From UMGS1696 sp964634795 (GTDB taxonomy: Bacteria > Bacillota > Clostridia > Oscillospirales > CAG-272), in assembly GCA_964634795.1 (NCBI GenBank), contig CAZWLL010000073.1, positions 1 through 7,423 on the forward strand: a stretch of 7,423 nucleotides of DNA, written 5' to 3'. The translations under genes and the position numbers were made by a program. This document shows, piece by piece, positions 1 through 5,446 of the stretch. The notes under the pieces are model-generated. The model worked only from the letters and a program-made list of their open reading frames with translations. It did not search any database and had not been told where the DNA came from. The first letter of the stretch is position 1; each line of letters starts with the position of its first letter.

Positions 1-475
1 ACATTCCGTCAACAGTAAAATAGTCCGCCATTTCTTTAATTTGAGTGAGTACAAATTCGCGGTATTCGGGATTATTCGGGCAGCATAAGCCGTAGCGGCT
101 TCCTTGTTGGTGAATTGATGTACCGTCTTCACCTGTAATCAGACGCCACTCTGGATGATGCTCTTCTTCATATGTGTTGTAGATTAAGCTGTAATAACCT
201 ACAACCTTCATTCCGCCGTTATGACAAAGCTCTGTCAGACGTTTTATCATATCTTCATGTCCGATAAGAGCAGAGTGCATATGACCGACTTTAGTAGGAA
301 AATAACAGTGTCCTGCATGAGATTGGAAGTAAATCATGGGTGCTTGGATATGGGCTCGTTTGAGATTTTCAAAATAATCTTCCGGCGAAAATTTTGAGAG
401 AAATTCGGGACTCCAATCATTGATATGCATGTCAACAAGATTTCTTCGATAAATTTCAGAATACCAATTAGACAT
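1..475 (-). CDS. GHL6-type putative glycoside hydrolase (N-terminal part, runs off left edge)
   Basis: The minus strand is open from an ATG at 475 to the window edge, giving the first 158 residues without a stop. The protein starts MSNWYSEIYRR and has no signal peptide, so it is probably cytoplasmic. Residues 33-70 carry the run DYFENLKRAHIQAPMIYFQS followed by CYFPTKVG and MH. Residues 92-110 read VGYYSLIYNT...HHPEW and residues 128-139 read YGLCCPNNPEYR. I recognise this series as the 'hypothetical glycosyl hydrolase 6' type (GHL6), a TIM-barrel family related to alpha-amylase or fucosidase-like hydrolases and often annotated vaguely; the substrate is not known. The part seen ends at VDGM, just before the strand where a catalytic acid would be expected, so catalytic residues cannot be judged. 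The start is supported by GGAG at 482-485, six bases upstream. It is divergent from the oxidoreductase gene, which suggests joint sugar processing (inference). Confidence 0.8.
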   Translation of the reverse strand, partial: MSNWYSEIYRRNLVDMHINDWSPEFLSKFSPEDYFENLKRAHIQAPMIYFQSHAGHCYFPTKVGHMHSALIGHEDMIKRLTELCHNGGMKVVGYYSLIYNTYEEEHHPEWRLITGEDGTSIHQQGSRYGLCCPNNPEYREFVLTQIKEMADYFTVDGM

Positions 476-545
476 CGTAATCTCCGCTTCCGCGTAATGC
501 GAAATAATCCTTTCATAAATTTATATACAAATGATTGTTGTTTAT

Positions 546-574
546 ATTATAGCATAAATATAATGCACTTTCTA
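546..574 (-). promoter_or_regulatory. Sigma-70-type extended -10 promoter for the GHL6-type gene
   Basis: On the minus strand a perfect TATAAT (546-551) is preceded by TGC (552-554), making an extended -10. A weak -35 TAGAAA (569-574) lies exactly 17 bases upstream. Transcription would start near 539, giving a leader of about 64 bases before the ATG at 475. The assignment rests on consensus match only. Confidence 0.6.
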
Positions 575-594
575 TATTTTACATAAAAAACCTA

Positions 595-623
595 TTGCAA
601 GCGGAATGATAATCTGATATAAT
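595..623 (+). promoter_or_regulatory. Sigma-70-type extended -10 promoter for the oxidoreductase gene
   Basis: TTGCAA (595-600) and a perfect TATAAT (618-623) are separated by 17 bases, with TG at 615-616 one base before the -10 (extended -10). The expected transcript start is near 630, about 40 bases before the ATG at 670. The -35 of this promoter and that of the divergent hydrolase gene are only about 20 bases apart, so one regulator bound between them could control both genes (inference). I see no clear operator palindrome between them. Confidence 0.7.
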
Positions 624-654
624 TGCTATAACCAAATTGATCGAATATAATTAT

Positions 655-661
655 AAAGGAG
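655..661 (+). promoter_or_regulatory. Ribosome binding site that fixes the oxidoreductase start at 670
   Basis: AAAGGAG lies eight bases before the ATG at 670. It sits inside the reading frame if the upstream TTG at 637 were used, and that TTG has no ribosome binding site of its own. The conserved nucleotide-binding strand begins straight after the ATG (MKEINVGLIG), so 670 is the true start. Confidence 0.85.
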
Positions 662-669
662 AAAAGCCA

Positions 670-1821
670 ATGAAAGAAATTAACGTAGGACTTATCGGCT
701 ATAAGTTCATGGGCAAAGCGCACACCAACGCTCTCAGCAGAATAGGCTTGTTTTTCGATCCGTCATTCCACATCAACCTGAAGGCTATATGCGGCAGAGA
801 TGAGGCATGGGTTTCCGAAAACGCGAGAAAATTCGGTTTCGAAGGCTATGAAACCGATTGGCATAAGCTTATCGAGCGTGATGATATCGATGTAATCGAT
901 ATTACAGCCCCAAGCAATGTTCACAAAGAGATTGCAATCGAGGCAGCAAAACACGGTAAACACGTTTTTTGCGAGAAGCCGCTCGCTCTTACTCCGGCGG
1001 ACGCACTTGAAATGGAAGAGGCGATTCGTGATAACGGTGTGCTCGGTCAGGTCGGATTCAACTATCGTTTCTGCCCCGCGGTGCAGCTTGCAAAGAAGCT
1101 CATAGACGAAGGAAAGCTCGGCAGAATTTTCCATTTCAGAGGAAAGTTTTTGCAGGACTGGATTATCGATCCTATGTTCCCGCTTGTTTGGCGTCTTGAC
1201 AAAAGCGTAGCAGGCTCAGGCTCTCACGGAGACCTCGGAGCGCATGTTATAGACCTTGCGAGATTCCTTGTAGGCGAATTCGAATCCGTCTGCGGTATGG
1301 AAGAAACCTTTGTAAAGGAACGTCCGATAGTAGAAAAGATGGAGGGACTCTCGGGCAAGGCTGAAAAAGACGCGAAAATGGGCAAGGTAACTGTAGATGA
1401 CGCTACGATATTCTTATGCCGCTTCGCAAACGGCGCTATAGGCCAGATTGAATCGACGAGATTCGCGGCAGGACATGACAACGACCTCGGTTTTGAGATA
1501 AACGGTGAGTACGGAAGCGTACGTTTCTCGTTTGAACGCATGAACGAGCTTGAGTATTATGATCAAACCGAAGACAGAGAGCTGCGCGGATACAGAACCA
1601 TACAATGCACACAGGGCGTACATCCGTATGTATCGCATTGGTGGCCCGCAGGACATGTACTCGGATTTGAGACTACATTTGTTCACGAAATGTATGAGTT
1701 CTACAACGCGATAGCGGAAGGCGGCAAGACAAGCCCCGACTTTACCGACGGAAGAAAATGCGTAGAGGTTCTCGACGCCGTTGAAAGATCGGCAAAAGAA
1801 GGCAAATGGATTAAACTGTAA
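670..1821 (+). CDS. Gfo/Idh/MocA-family NAD(P)-dependent sugar oxidoreductase
   Basis: This is a 383-residue protein of normal length for the family. Residues 5-20 form the Rossmann beta-alpha-beta turn (NVGLIGYKFMGKAHTNAL), a variant of GxGxxG in which Y11 replaces the second glycine. Residues 77-81 (DITAP) and the EKP motif at 102-104 are the usual cofactor-side signatures; K103 is the expected catalytic lysine. NYRF at 131-134 opens the C-terminal alpha/beta domain, and GDLGAHVIDLARF at 187-199 carries the conserved histidine (H192) and D188/D195 of the active site. No signal peptide is present, so it acts in the cytoplasm, oxidising or reducing a sugar, cyclitol or sugar acid with a nicotinamide cofactor. 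The exact substrate cannot be read from the sequence; inositol dehydrogenase-like or glucose-fructose oxidoreductase-like names would be guesses. It is transcribed alone and ends at a strong hairpin. Its divergent neighbour is a putative glycoside hydrolase, consistent with sugar breakdown after import. Confidence 0.92.
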   Translation: MKEINVGLIGYKFMGKAHTNALSRIGLFFDPSFHINLKAICGRDEAWVSENARKFGFEGYETDWHKLIERDDIDVIDITAPSNVHKEIAIEAAKHGKHVFCEKPLALTPADALEMEEAIRDNGVLGQVGFNYRFCPAVQLAKKLIDEGKLGRIFHFRGKFLQDWIIDPMFPLVWRLDKSVAGSGSHGDLGAHVIDLARFLVGEFESVCGMEETFVKERPIVEKMEGLSGKAEKDAKMGKVTVDDATIFLCRFANGAIGQIESTRFAAGHDNDLGFEINGEYGSVRFSFERMNELEYYDQTEDRELRGYRTIQCTQGVHPYVSHWWPAGHVLGFETTFVHEMYEFYNAIAEGGKTSPDFTDGRKCVEVLDAVERSAKEGKWIKL

Positions 1822-1835
1822 GGTAAATGAATAGA

Positions 1836-1874
1836 TAACAACAAAGAGCAGCATGACGCTGCTCTTTGTTGTTA
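1836..1874. terminator. Bidirectional hairpin terminator between converging genes
   Basis: The left arm at 1836-1852 (T then AACAACAAAGAGCAGC) pairs perfectly with 1858-1874 around the five-base loop ATGAC, a 17-bp stem. Its outer part is A/T-rich and T-rich on the exit side of either strand (TTTGTTGTTA on plus, TTTGTTGTTATC on minus). It lies 14 bases after the oxidoreductase stop and 18 bases beyond the stop of the converging binding-protein gene, so it can end both transcripts. A long pure U-run is missing, so efficiency is uncertain. Confidence 0.8.
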
Positions 1875-1892
1875 CTTAAGACTCAATTTCGT

Positions 1893-3374
1893 TTACTGAG
1901 CCGATTCGGTTAATCCGCTTACCATTTTTTCGATTTCCTTGTTAAGTATCTTATTTCGTGTCTTTAAAGTCGATGCAAGGTTACGATTATCGTTGCGGTA
2001 CATATCCGTAAAGAATCCGTCACGCACGGATGCGCAGAACAGTGTGTCACCGAGGTCTACAACACGGTTGGCGAGGAGAAGGTCAAGCATATCGACACTT
2101 TCGGCATCTCTCGAAACCTTACCTTTAAGTGTAATATCATAGTATGCGGGGGTAATGTTGATTTTAGCTCGGTAGTTAGCATATTCGAGTACAGCGCCGA
2201 TTAATTCGAGATCCTTATTCGTGGAGGGCATTACAGACGGCATGAAGTACGATACTCTCGCACAATAGCTTTCCTGGGTTTCATCGTATTTAGGGTACGG
2301 AATAATTCCGAAATCAGTGTCGGAATCACGCATAATGCCGATGTGATAAAGCGAGCAGTCCATAAACAGAACTCTGTTGCTTTCGAACAATGTAATAACA
2401 TCGGAGGGTACATCGTTTTCGTTTGTGTTCTTGTAACGCACACCTGTATCGTATGTGATAGCAAATATTTTTTGAATTACATCGTTAAAACGCTCATCAT
2501 CCATCGACGGTGTCGGGATTTCTTCTTCATTAAGCGTTATGGTAGTCTCGCCTGCACCTATCCAGAAAGAGGGAAGAGTCATTTTTGTTGATGATGCGTA
2601 GCCGTAGTTGTCCTGATCTGTGAATTCACCGTCGCCGTCCGCGTCTCTGGTAACCATAACCATGTATTCTGACATTTTATCCATAGTCCATTTACCGCTT
2701 GTTACAAGATCGTATGGGCTTTCCATTTGGTAGTCGGAAATTTGGTTCTTAGAGAAGAGAAGCGCATATGTGAGGTCATGCGTGGTAATGTTGAGGTCAC
2801 CGTTTACGGCATAACGTATCCCGGCAATAACCAATGCATCATTAACCTTTTGATCCCACCATTCATTTGATAAGTCAAGGTAAGGTACATCATTGTAGCT
2901 GAGTACATAGCCTCCTTTGAGTACGCTCGGAATTCCTGCGCAGAAAATATTGGCAACCTGAATTACATCATCACCCGCGGTTACGGTATTTATAACATCC
3001 TGCGAGGCGGGATATCCGCTTGTCATAAGATATTCCGCAACCTTAACATTGAGTGCTTCGTTTGTTTCCTGAATTGTATTAAACTGCGCATCGTTCAATA
3101 CTTCACCCGTGAGCTCCTCCATAACGATGGGGTTTCGTGCGTTTTCGTTGTCGACAACACCGAATGTAAATGTTTTTCCTCCGAAATCAATGTCTGACGG
3201 AAGATCGGGCGCCGCCAAGGTCTCTTCTGTTTCTTCAACCTGAATACTCTCTTCGGCGGTCACGTTTTCGTTTGATGATACCGCATTACTTTCCAGGTTG
3301 TCCGTATTGCCGACAGATGAGCATGAAGCGAGCATGCACGCAAGCAATACACATGCCAAAGTTCTTTTTTTCAT
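1893..3374 (-). CDS. Extracellular solute-binding lipoprotein (ABC carbohydrate-uptake type), paralogue A
   Basis: This 493-residue secreted lipoprotein starts MKKRTLACVLLACMLASC; the lipobox LASC puts the lipid-modified cysteine at residue 18. A Ser/Asn/Glu-rich linker (about 19-57) tethers the domain to the membrane. Conserved blocks follow: LTGEVLND at 88-95, EWWDQK at 171-176, SGKWTMDKM at 226-234, the EF-hand-like loop DADGDGEFTDQD at 244-255, FGIIPYPKYDE at 355-365, and PAYYDITLKGKVSRDAESVD at 409-428 followed by MLDLL. The order and length fit family-1 solute-binding proteins, which deliver oligosaccharides or sugars to a CUT1-type ABC importer; the ligand is not predictable. The same blocks recur in the genes at 3532-5019 and 5447-7006, so the three are paralogues. 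Start chosen at ATG 3374 because AAAGGAA (3382-3388) precedes it by seven bases and the signal peptide begins there. The gene has its own promoter at 3467-3495. No permease gene is adjacent. Confidence 0.88.
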   Translation of the reverse strand: MKKRTLACVLLACMLASCSSVGNTDNLESNAVSSNENVTAEESIQVEETEETLAAPDLPSDIDFGGKTFTFGVVDNENARNPIVMEELTGEVLNDAQFNTIQETNEALNVKVAEYLMTSGYPASQDVINTVTAGDDVIQVANIFCAGIPSVLKGGYVLSYNDVPYLDLSNEWWDQKVNDALVIAGIRYAVNGDLNITTHDLTYALLFSKNQISDYQMESPYDLVTSGKWTMDKMSEYMVMVTRDADGDGEFTDQDNYGYASSTKMTLPSFWIGAGETTITLNEEEIPTPSMDDERFNDVIQKIFAITYDTGVRYKNTNENDVPSDVITLFESNRVLFMDCSLYHIGIMRDSDTDFGIIPYPKYDETQESYCARVSYFMPSVMPSTNKDLELIGAVLEYANYRAKINITPAYYDITLKGKVSRDAESVDMLDLLLANRVVDLGDTLFCASVRDGFFTDMYRNDNRNLASTLKTRNKILNKEIEKMVSGLTESAQ

Positions 3375-3422
3375 GAGCTAATTCCTTTCTTTTATATGTA
3401 AAACATAATGTATAATGCCGAA

Positions 3423-3466
3423 AAGCTCCGATATCGGTTGCTTAAAAAACAACGTAATCAGAGCTT
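3423..3466 (-). terminator. Imperfect inverted repeat: possible terminator of the upstream gene, or operator at the promoter of paralogue A
   Basis: On the minus strand AAGCTCTGAT (3466-3457) can pair with ATCGGAGCTT (3432-3423): ten pairs with one G-U. The intervening 24 bases include a small GTTG/CAAC stem. A short TTTT follows, which would suit a weak terminator for the gene ending at 3532. The 5' arm overlaps the predicted start of transcription from the promoter at 3467-3495, so a transcript begun there would lack half the stem; an operator role is equally possible. The 3' arm also contains the self-palindrome CCGATATCGG (3428-3437). Confidence 0.35.
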
Positions 3467-3495
3467 ATGATAATGTCGTATACCTAAAAGGTCAA
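3467..3495 (-). promoter_or_regulatory. Sigma-70-type promoter for binding-protein paralogue A
   Basis: Minus-strand TTGACC (3490-3495) and TATCAT (3467-3472) each match consensus at five of six positions and are 17 bases apart. The expected start of transcription is near 3460, leaving a leader of about 85 bases before the ATG at 3374. It lies inside the 157-base gap after the upstream gene, so paralogue A can be made independently of paralogue B. Confidence 0.65.
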
Positions 3496-3531
3496 AATTT
3501 TATCTCGTGTATTTAAAATGAATGCCGGATA

Positions 3532-5019
3532 TTATTCGACTCCGAGTCCTTCAAGAGTCTTTTGAATATTTTTATTTATAACCTTTTCCATCTTTTGAAG
3601 TGAGGAAGCAGGCTCTTGTTGACTCAACACGATTGATTCTACAGACGAAGATGAACCAAACTGGAATGCTTGCTCTAACTCATACGCACGGTTGTCGATG
3701 ACCAGATCAAGCATTGTGATGGATTCCTCGTCACGTAAATATTTCAGAGAAAGAGCGGTTTCGTAATATGCGGGACGGAGTACTTCACGCGACTTTGCAG
3801 CCAATGCTTCGAGAATAAAGCCGCTGTCATCGGCGTTTGCGGCACTGATCGGGATTGTCGTATATGAACCGACCTGCCAAACAACATTTGAATAGTTGGT
3901 TTGAGCTTCGTCGTATTTCGGACACGGCGCGATGCCGAAGTCTGTTTCCATCTCACGCAGACGAATAACCATCTGCAGATTTGTAATCCAGAAGAGACCT
4001 CTGTTTTCTTCAAACATCTTGGTTGTAAGAAGGTGATATCCTTCGCTGCCGTAATTATGATAGTTCAAAGATACATGCGTGTCGTTCATGAAAGCGGATA
4101 TATCCTCAAGAATCGTGTAGACGCGCTCATTGTCCTTGAGACTGAAGTATGGCAGGTCGTTTTCATCCTTGTCGATCAGGTGATATCCGAATGTGATGAG
4201 CATCGCGGTTGCGTTTTCGTTCTGGGTTAAGTTTGCGATGGAATCGGCGGAGTCATAGTCACCGTCACCGTCAAGGTCAATAGATGCATCAGCACAAAGC
4301 TTTTTGTACGTATCGAAGTTCCAGTTGTCCTCGGCAACGTATTGGTACGGACTTTCTACACCGAGGTTGTTAAGCACCTGCAGATTAATCATAGTACACC
4401 ATGTGGCGTCGTTGTTCAGCGTACTGATGTCTCCGGAGATCATGTAGTTCTTATGAGCAATGCTTAAATCGGCAATTGAACGCTGATCCCACCAAGGCTG
4501 TGTGAGGTTGATGTTATCTACAGTGTTAAGGTCAATGAGCTGTCCTTTTTTCGCAAGAGTACCCGCGTCATTCAGCGGAGGCATAACCACATCGTAGATT
4601 GTGTCTCCTGCGGTAACTGCATTGCCGACATCACGGTTGAAGTCACCTGTGTCAAGCACATTGAGCTTGCAGTTGTATGTATCCTCAATGTAGGTATTGC
4701 GCGTGAAAACAGCGTCATTCAGCACCTCTCCGTTGAAGCCTTCGGAGTACAGGCTGGTTTCACCCCAGTCAGTGTATGATGCTATGCTTTTTGTTAAAAA
4801 TGTGAAGGAGCCGCCCTCAAAGTCTCTTGCGGGGAGACCGGGATCAAAGCTTTCAGTCTCAACCTCGGTTTCCTCTTCGGTTTCAGCGGTTTCGTTGTCG
4901 GTGTTTTCAGCCGACGGAGTTGTCACAGACGGATTATTTTCAGCCTCACCGTTGCTGCAGGACGCAAGACAAGAGCCTGCCATCAGTAGGCTGAGGATAA
5001 TACATAATGTTTTTTTCAT
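3532..5019 (-). CDS. Extracellular solute-binding lipoprotein (ABC carbohydrate-uptake type), paralogue B
   Basis: This 495-residue lipoprotein begins MKKTLCIILSLLMAGSCLASC; the lipobox LASC gives Cys21 as the anchored residue, and an acidic Thr/Glu linker follows (about 22-57). The body repeats the blocks of its neighbours: FNGEVLNDAVFTRN at 95-108, QPWWDQRS at 174-181, the EF-hand-like loop DLDGDGDYDSAD at 248-259, FGIAPCPKYDEAQ at 361-373, and RPAYYETALSLKYLRDEESI at 415-434 followed by TMLDL. It should bind a sugar or oligosaccharide outside the membrane and hand it to an ABC permease that is not in this window. The start is supported by GGGAGGA (5024-5030) just upstream. A near-consensus promoter at 5095-5123 drives it, probably making it the most strongly expressed of the three (inference). 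The gene is complete, with no frameshift seen. Sequence identity to paralogue A is modest outside the blocks, so the ligands may differ. Confidence 0.88.
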   Translation of the reverse strand: MKKTLCIILSLLMAGSCLASCSNGEAENNPSVTTPSAENTDNETAETEEETEVETESFDPGLPARDFEGGSFTFLTKSIASYTDWGETSLYSEGFNGEVLNDAVFTRNTYIEDTYNCKLNVLDTGDFNRDVGNAVTAGDTIYDVVMPPLNDAGTLAKKGQLIDLNTVDNINLTQPWWDQRSIADLSIAHKNYMISGDISTLNNDATWCTMINLQVLNNLGVESPYQYVAEDNWNFDTYKKLCADASIDLDGDGDYDSADSIANLTQNENATAMLITFGYHLIDKDENDLPYFSLKDNERVYTILEDISAFMNDTHVSLNYHNYGSEGYHLLTTKMFEENRGLFWITNLQMVIRLREMETDFGIAPCPKYDEAQTNYSNVVWQVGSYTTIPISAANADDSGFILEALAAKSREVLRPAYYETALSLKYLRDEESITMLDLVIDNRAYELEQAFQFGSSSSVESIVLSQQEPASSLQKMEKVINKNIQKTLEGLGVE

Positions 5020-5023
5020 GATT

Positions 5024-5030
5024 TCCTCCC
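5024..5030 (-). promoter_or_regulatory. Strong ribosome binding site of paralogue B
   Basis: Minus-strand GGGAGGA contains the GGAGG core, five to six bases from the ATG at 5019. It is the closest match to the anti-Shine-Dalgarno sequence in the window and fixes the start codon. Confidence 0.8.
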
Positions 5031-5079
5031 GAATAATATGTACGATTATAATGTCTGTAGCTTTTGCGTGCTTGAACGA

Positions 5080-5097
5080 ACAGTCTTTTTAGACAGT
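5080..5097. repeat. Imperfect palindrome over the -10 and start of the paralogue B promoter
   Basis: ACAGTCT and AGACAGT flank TTTT on the plus strand. GTCT/AGAC pairs perfectly, followed by one mismatch and then a C-G pair. It overlaps the -10 and the predicted start point of the minus-strand promoter at 5095-5123, a usual place for a repressor operator, but the repeat is short and the role is a guess. Confidence 0.3.
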
Positions 5098-5123
5098 ATA
5101 ACCGAAAAATTATGTTTTGTCAA
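5095..5123 (-). promoter_or_regulatory. Near-consensus sigma-70-type promoter for paralogue B
   Basis: Minus-strand TTGACA (5118-5123, perfect -35) and TATACT (5095-5100, five of six) are 17 bases apart. Transcription would begin near 5088 and give a leader of about 69 bases. This is the best -35/-10 pair in the window. Confidence 0.8.
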
Positions 5124-5434
5124 GAATTAATTACGCAATGTATAATCAAATTATCGGAAATCTGTAATTTATTTCATATCCGTGAGAATGATGGTGAACT
5201 TCTTTACATATCGGTAAAACTTTTTTGCTTAAATATTAACTCGATGGCAAATAATGACTATTAAAAATAACGAAATGGCGAGAATACATTTGCAGAATGT
5301 TATAAAATCAAAATGAGATACATTGGCATTTTGTGTGAAAATAACAATTGCTCAGTCAGTAATCGATAACCAACCAAAACGAAATTATATGACTTGGCAT
5401 AAATACAAAAAGCGTACGACTGATAACTGAACAG
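5124..5434. other. Long AT-rich intergenic region upstream of paralogue C, no gene seen
   Basis: This stretch separates the divergent promoter of paralogue B from the ribosome binding site of paralogue C. It is AT-rich and stop-dense in all frames, with no tRNA or riboswitch fold that I can recognise. It contains a TATAAT at 5141-5146 on the plus strand without a convincing -35, and three TATC(C/G)G motifs at 5152, 5177 and 5209. I could not identify the promoter of the gene at 5447 with confidence; its leader may be long. Confidence 0.5.
5152..5216 (+). repeat. Three short TATC(C/G)G motifs, candidate regulator sites
   Basis: TATCGG at 5152-5157, CATATCCGTGA at 5175-5185 and CATATCGGTAA at 5207-5217 are similar, with the last two exactly 32 bases apart (about three helical turns). 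ATATCGGT also occurs in the control region of paralogue A (3431-3438). This could be a shared binding site, but the motif is short and AT-rich, so chance is not excluded. Confidence 0.25.
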
Positions 5435-5441
5435 AAAGGAA
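5435..5441 (+). promoter_or_regulatory. Ribosome binding site of paralogue C
   Basis: AAAGGAA lies five bases before the ATG at 5447, directly ahead of a lipoprotein signal peptide, and so supports this start. Confidence 0.75.
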
Positions 5442-5446
5442 ATAAT

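Noticed and set aside
334..516. Minus-strand 60-codon frame starting at 516
   Set aside because: It overlaps the hydrolase gene in another frame, and its translation shows no family features while the overlapping frame has clear GHL6-type blocks.
637..669. TTG at 637 as an upstream start of the oxidoreductase, adding 11 residues
   Set aside because: The extension covers the ribosome binding site AAAGGAG at 655-661 and has no site of its own; the Rossmann fold begins right after the ATG at 670.
763..1134. Minus-strand 123-codon frame inside the oxidoreductase gene
   Set aside because: Antisense shadow of a well-conserved coding region; no ribosome binding site or recognisable domain.
1414..1854. 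Minus-strand 146-codon frame overlapping the oxidoreductase end
   Set aside because: Its start lies in the loop of the terminator hairpin and the remainder is antisense to conserved coding sequence.
3901..4230. Plus-strand 109-codon frame inside paralogue B
   Set aside because: Antisense to conserved blocks of a complete lipoprotein gene, with no supporting start signals.
5141..5146. Perfect TATAAT as the -10 of paralogue C
   Set aside because: The sequence 17 bases upstream matches the -35 consensus poorly, no TGn precedes it, and the leader would be about 295 bases; left undecided rather than called.
5124..5446. CRISPR array, riboswitch or small RNA in the long intergenic region
   Set aside because: No regularly spaced repeats of useful length and no fold that I recognise; only short degenerate motifs are seen.
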